From UMGS1613 sp963616135 (GTDB taxonomy: Bacteria; Bacillota_I; Bacilli_A; RF39; UBA660), in NCBI GenBank assembly GCA_963616135.1, contig CAVEJT010000007.1:1-30154 (forward strand): a stretch of 30,154 bases of DNA, read 5' to 3'. A program made the translations under genes and the position numbers. The notes beneath the pieces are model-generated. The model was not told the DNA's origin, ran no database searches, and saw only the letters and a program-made list of their open reading frames with translations. Below, in pieces: positions 29,397 to 30,154 of the stretch; the first letter of the stretch is position 1; each line of letters starts with the position of its first letter.

Positions 29397-30089
29397 ATGA
29401 CAAAGTTACTAGAGTATATTACTTTAAATTATACTTGGTTTTTAGGTGGAGCAATTTTAATTCTTCTAGCTGTAATAGGGTATTATGCCGATAAAACAAA
29501 CTTTGGACAAGGCAAACCTAAAAAAGATGATGATAACAATAAAAACAAAGACAATGGTAAAGCTTTGGAAGAAAATAAAATAGAACCTGTTGAGTTTGAA
29601 GATTCAGAGGTAGAGGAAGAAAATATAGAAGAATCGAAAATTGATGATTCGCAAAATTTAGTTGATCCTCTTCAAATGGAGGAAAATACTATTGATAGCA
29701 CGACTGGTGATACTAAAAATATGGATATAGTTGTCAATGAAGATCCCATAGTCAAACAAACAAAGCCTAAAATAATGAAATCAATAGATAAAAAACAATT
29801 AAATGAGATAAGGAAAAGTCTGATGAAACAAAAAAATGAAATTAATGTAGAACTTAATAAAGATATTTCTAAATCAGATAATTTTAGTGCTTTTGATGAT
29901 GAATTCAATTCTTTGATACCTAAGAAGGATATTTTAGAAAATGATTTACTTAGTGATATTCAAGATATAAAACTAGATAAAACAAAAAAGAAGAAAAAAG
30001 AAATTAAAGATGTTCCAGATTTGGATAATGTTGAATTGCCAAAAATAAGAAAGATGGAATCTAGTAAAAAAGATGTTTGGAAAAAATAG
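29397..30089 (+). CDS. Membrane-anchored charged low-complexity protein, function unknown
   Basis: 230 residues from ATG 29397, with GGGAGGGGA upstream; an in-frame start 19 codons earlier overlaps the promoter and is rejected. A membrane helix at about 15-33 (FLGGAILILLAVIGYYAD) is followed by a long Lys/Glu/Asp-rich tail with no folded domain obvious. Two conserved-looking islands appear, KQLNEIRKSLMKQKNEI (about 155-171) and VELPKIRKMESSKKDVWKK at the end. The orientation of the tail is not certain. No homologous family was recognised. Confidence 0.7.
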   Translation: MTKLLEYITLNYTWFLGGAILILLAVIGYYADKTNFGQGKPKKDDDNNKNKDNGKALEENKIEPVEFEDSEVEEENIEESKIDDSQNLVDPLQMEENTIDSTTGDTKNMDIVVNEDPIVKQTKPKIMKSIDKKQLNEIRKSLMKQKNEINVELNKDISKSDNFSAFDDEFNSLIPKKDILENDLLSDIQDIKLDKTKKKKKEIKDVPDLDNVELPKIRKMESSKKDVWKK

Positions 30090-30095
30090 AGATTT

Positions 30096-30154
30096 GAATG
30101 AGTCTGTAAATAATTTTGTGTAAAGATGAATCCTTTCTGTGGTAATATAGAAAT
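30096..30154. mobile_element. Possible terminal inverted repeat of an IS256-type element at the right edge
   Basis: GAGTCTGTAAATAATTTTG followed by TGTAAAG resembles the ends of IS256/mutator-type insertion sequences, which often carry a TTTACACAAAAT-like end and its complement. It begins shortly after a stop codon, and no chromosomal gene follows. The transposase would lie beyond the window, so this is only a resemblance. Confidence 0.3.

Noticed and set aside
1..30154. CRISPR array, rRNA genes, toxin-antitoxin pair of a named type
   Set aside because: No regularly spaced repeats or rRNA sequence were seen. The small genes in the island do not match a named toxin or antitoxin family.

Overview
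The window is very AT-rich and looks like a low-GC, spore-forming Firmicute, most likely an uncultured gut lineage of Bacilli (Erysipelotrichia/RF39/ML615J-28-like). This rests on the gene set: CdaA-CdaR, an LCP cell-wall ligase, a CotY/CotZ-type coat protein, a CwlJ-type spore hydrolase and a GerS-like lipoprotein. Other support comes from consensus -35/-10 promoters, often with an extended TGnTATAAT element, and Shine-Dalgarno sequences of the AGGAGG or GGTGAT type. The exact taxon cannot be fixed from sequence alone.

Left chromosomal part (1-7,840): the 5' part of an MvaI/BcnI-type restriction endonuclease runs off the left edge. It is followed by an HD-domain dNTP triphosphohydrolase, an LCP protein with a binding-protein-like insert, RNase R, and an ABC-F ATPase. 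The ABC-F gene has a long 5' leader with a promoter, an 18-codon peptide ORF and a strong terminator hairpin directly before the ribosome-binding site, which suggests attenuation control.

Mobile island (about 7,840-18,305): a large serine recombinase is translationally coupled to a small, apparently catalytically dead recombinase domain. A zinc-finger-like protein, a small resolvase and a short hypothetical gene follow. Next come a two-gene ATPase/TOPRIM-like (RloA/RloB-like) probable defence module, a macro-domain protein with a small partner, a membrane protein, a DUF4268 protein with a nuclease-like fold, an XRE repressor, and an HUH endonuclease (HLH and YFIK motifs) coupled to a small protein. 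The island ends at a terminator beside tRNA-Trp. I could not find flanking direct repeats.

Right chromosomal part (18,306-30,154): tRNA-Trp and a CwlJ-type hydrolase are divergent, followed by tRNA-Ala, cdaA-cdaR, a DUF378 protein, a GerS/LolA-like lipoprotein, and an anchored thioredoxin-like protein. Then come UPF0316 and DUF368 (polyprenyl-phosphate transporter family) membrane proteins and a LicD-family transferase overlapped by an unlisted small membrane ORF. A CotY/CotZ-type coat protein, a small hypothetical protein and a three-LysM protein follow. Last are an operon of a stand-alone Clp-D1-like AAA+ protein, a thioredoxin-like protein and TrmL, and then an anchored acidic/lysine-rich protein. 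The last 60 bases resemble the end of an IS256-type element.
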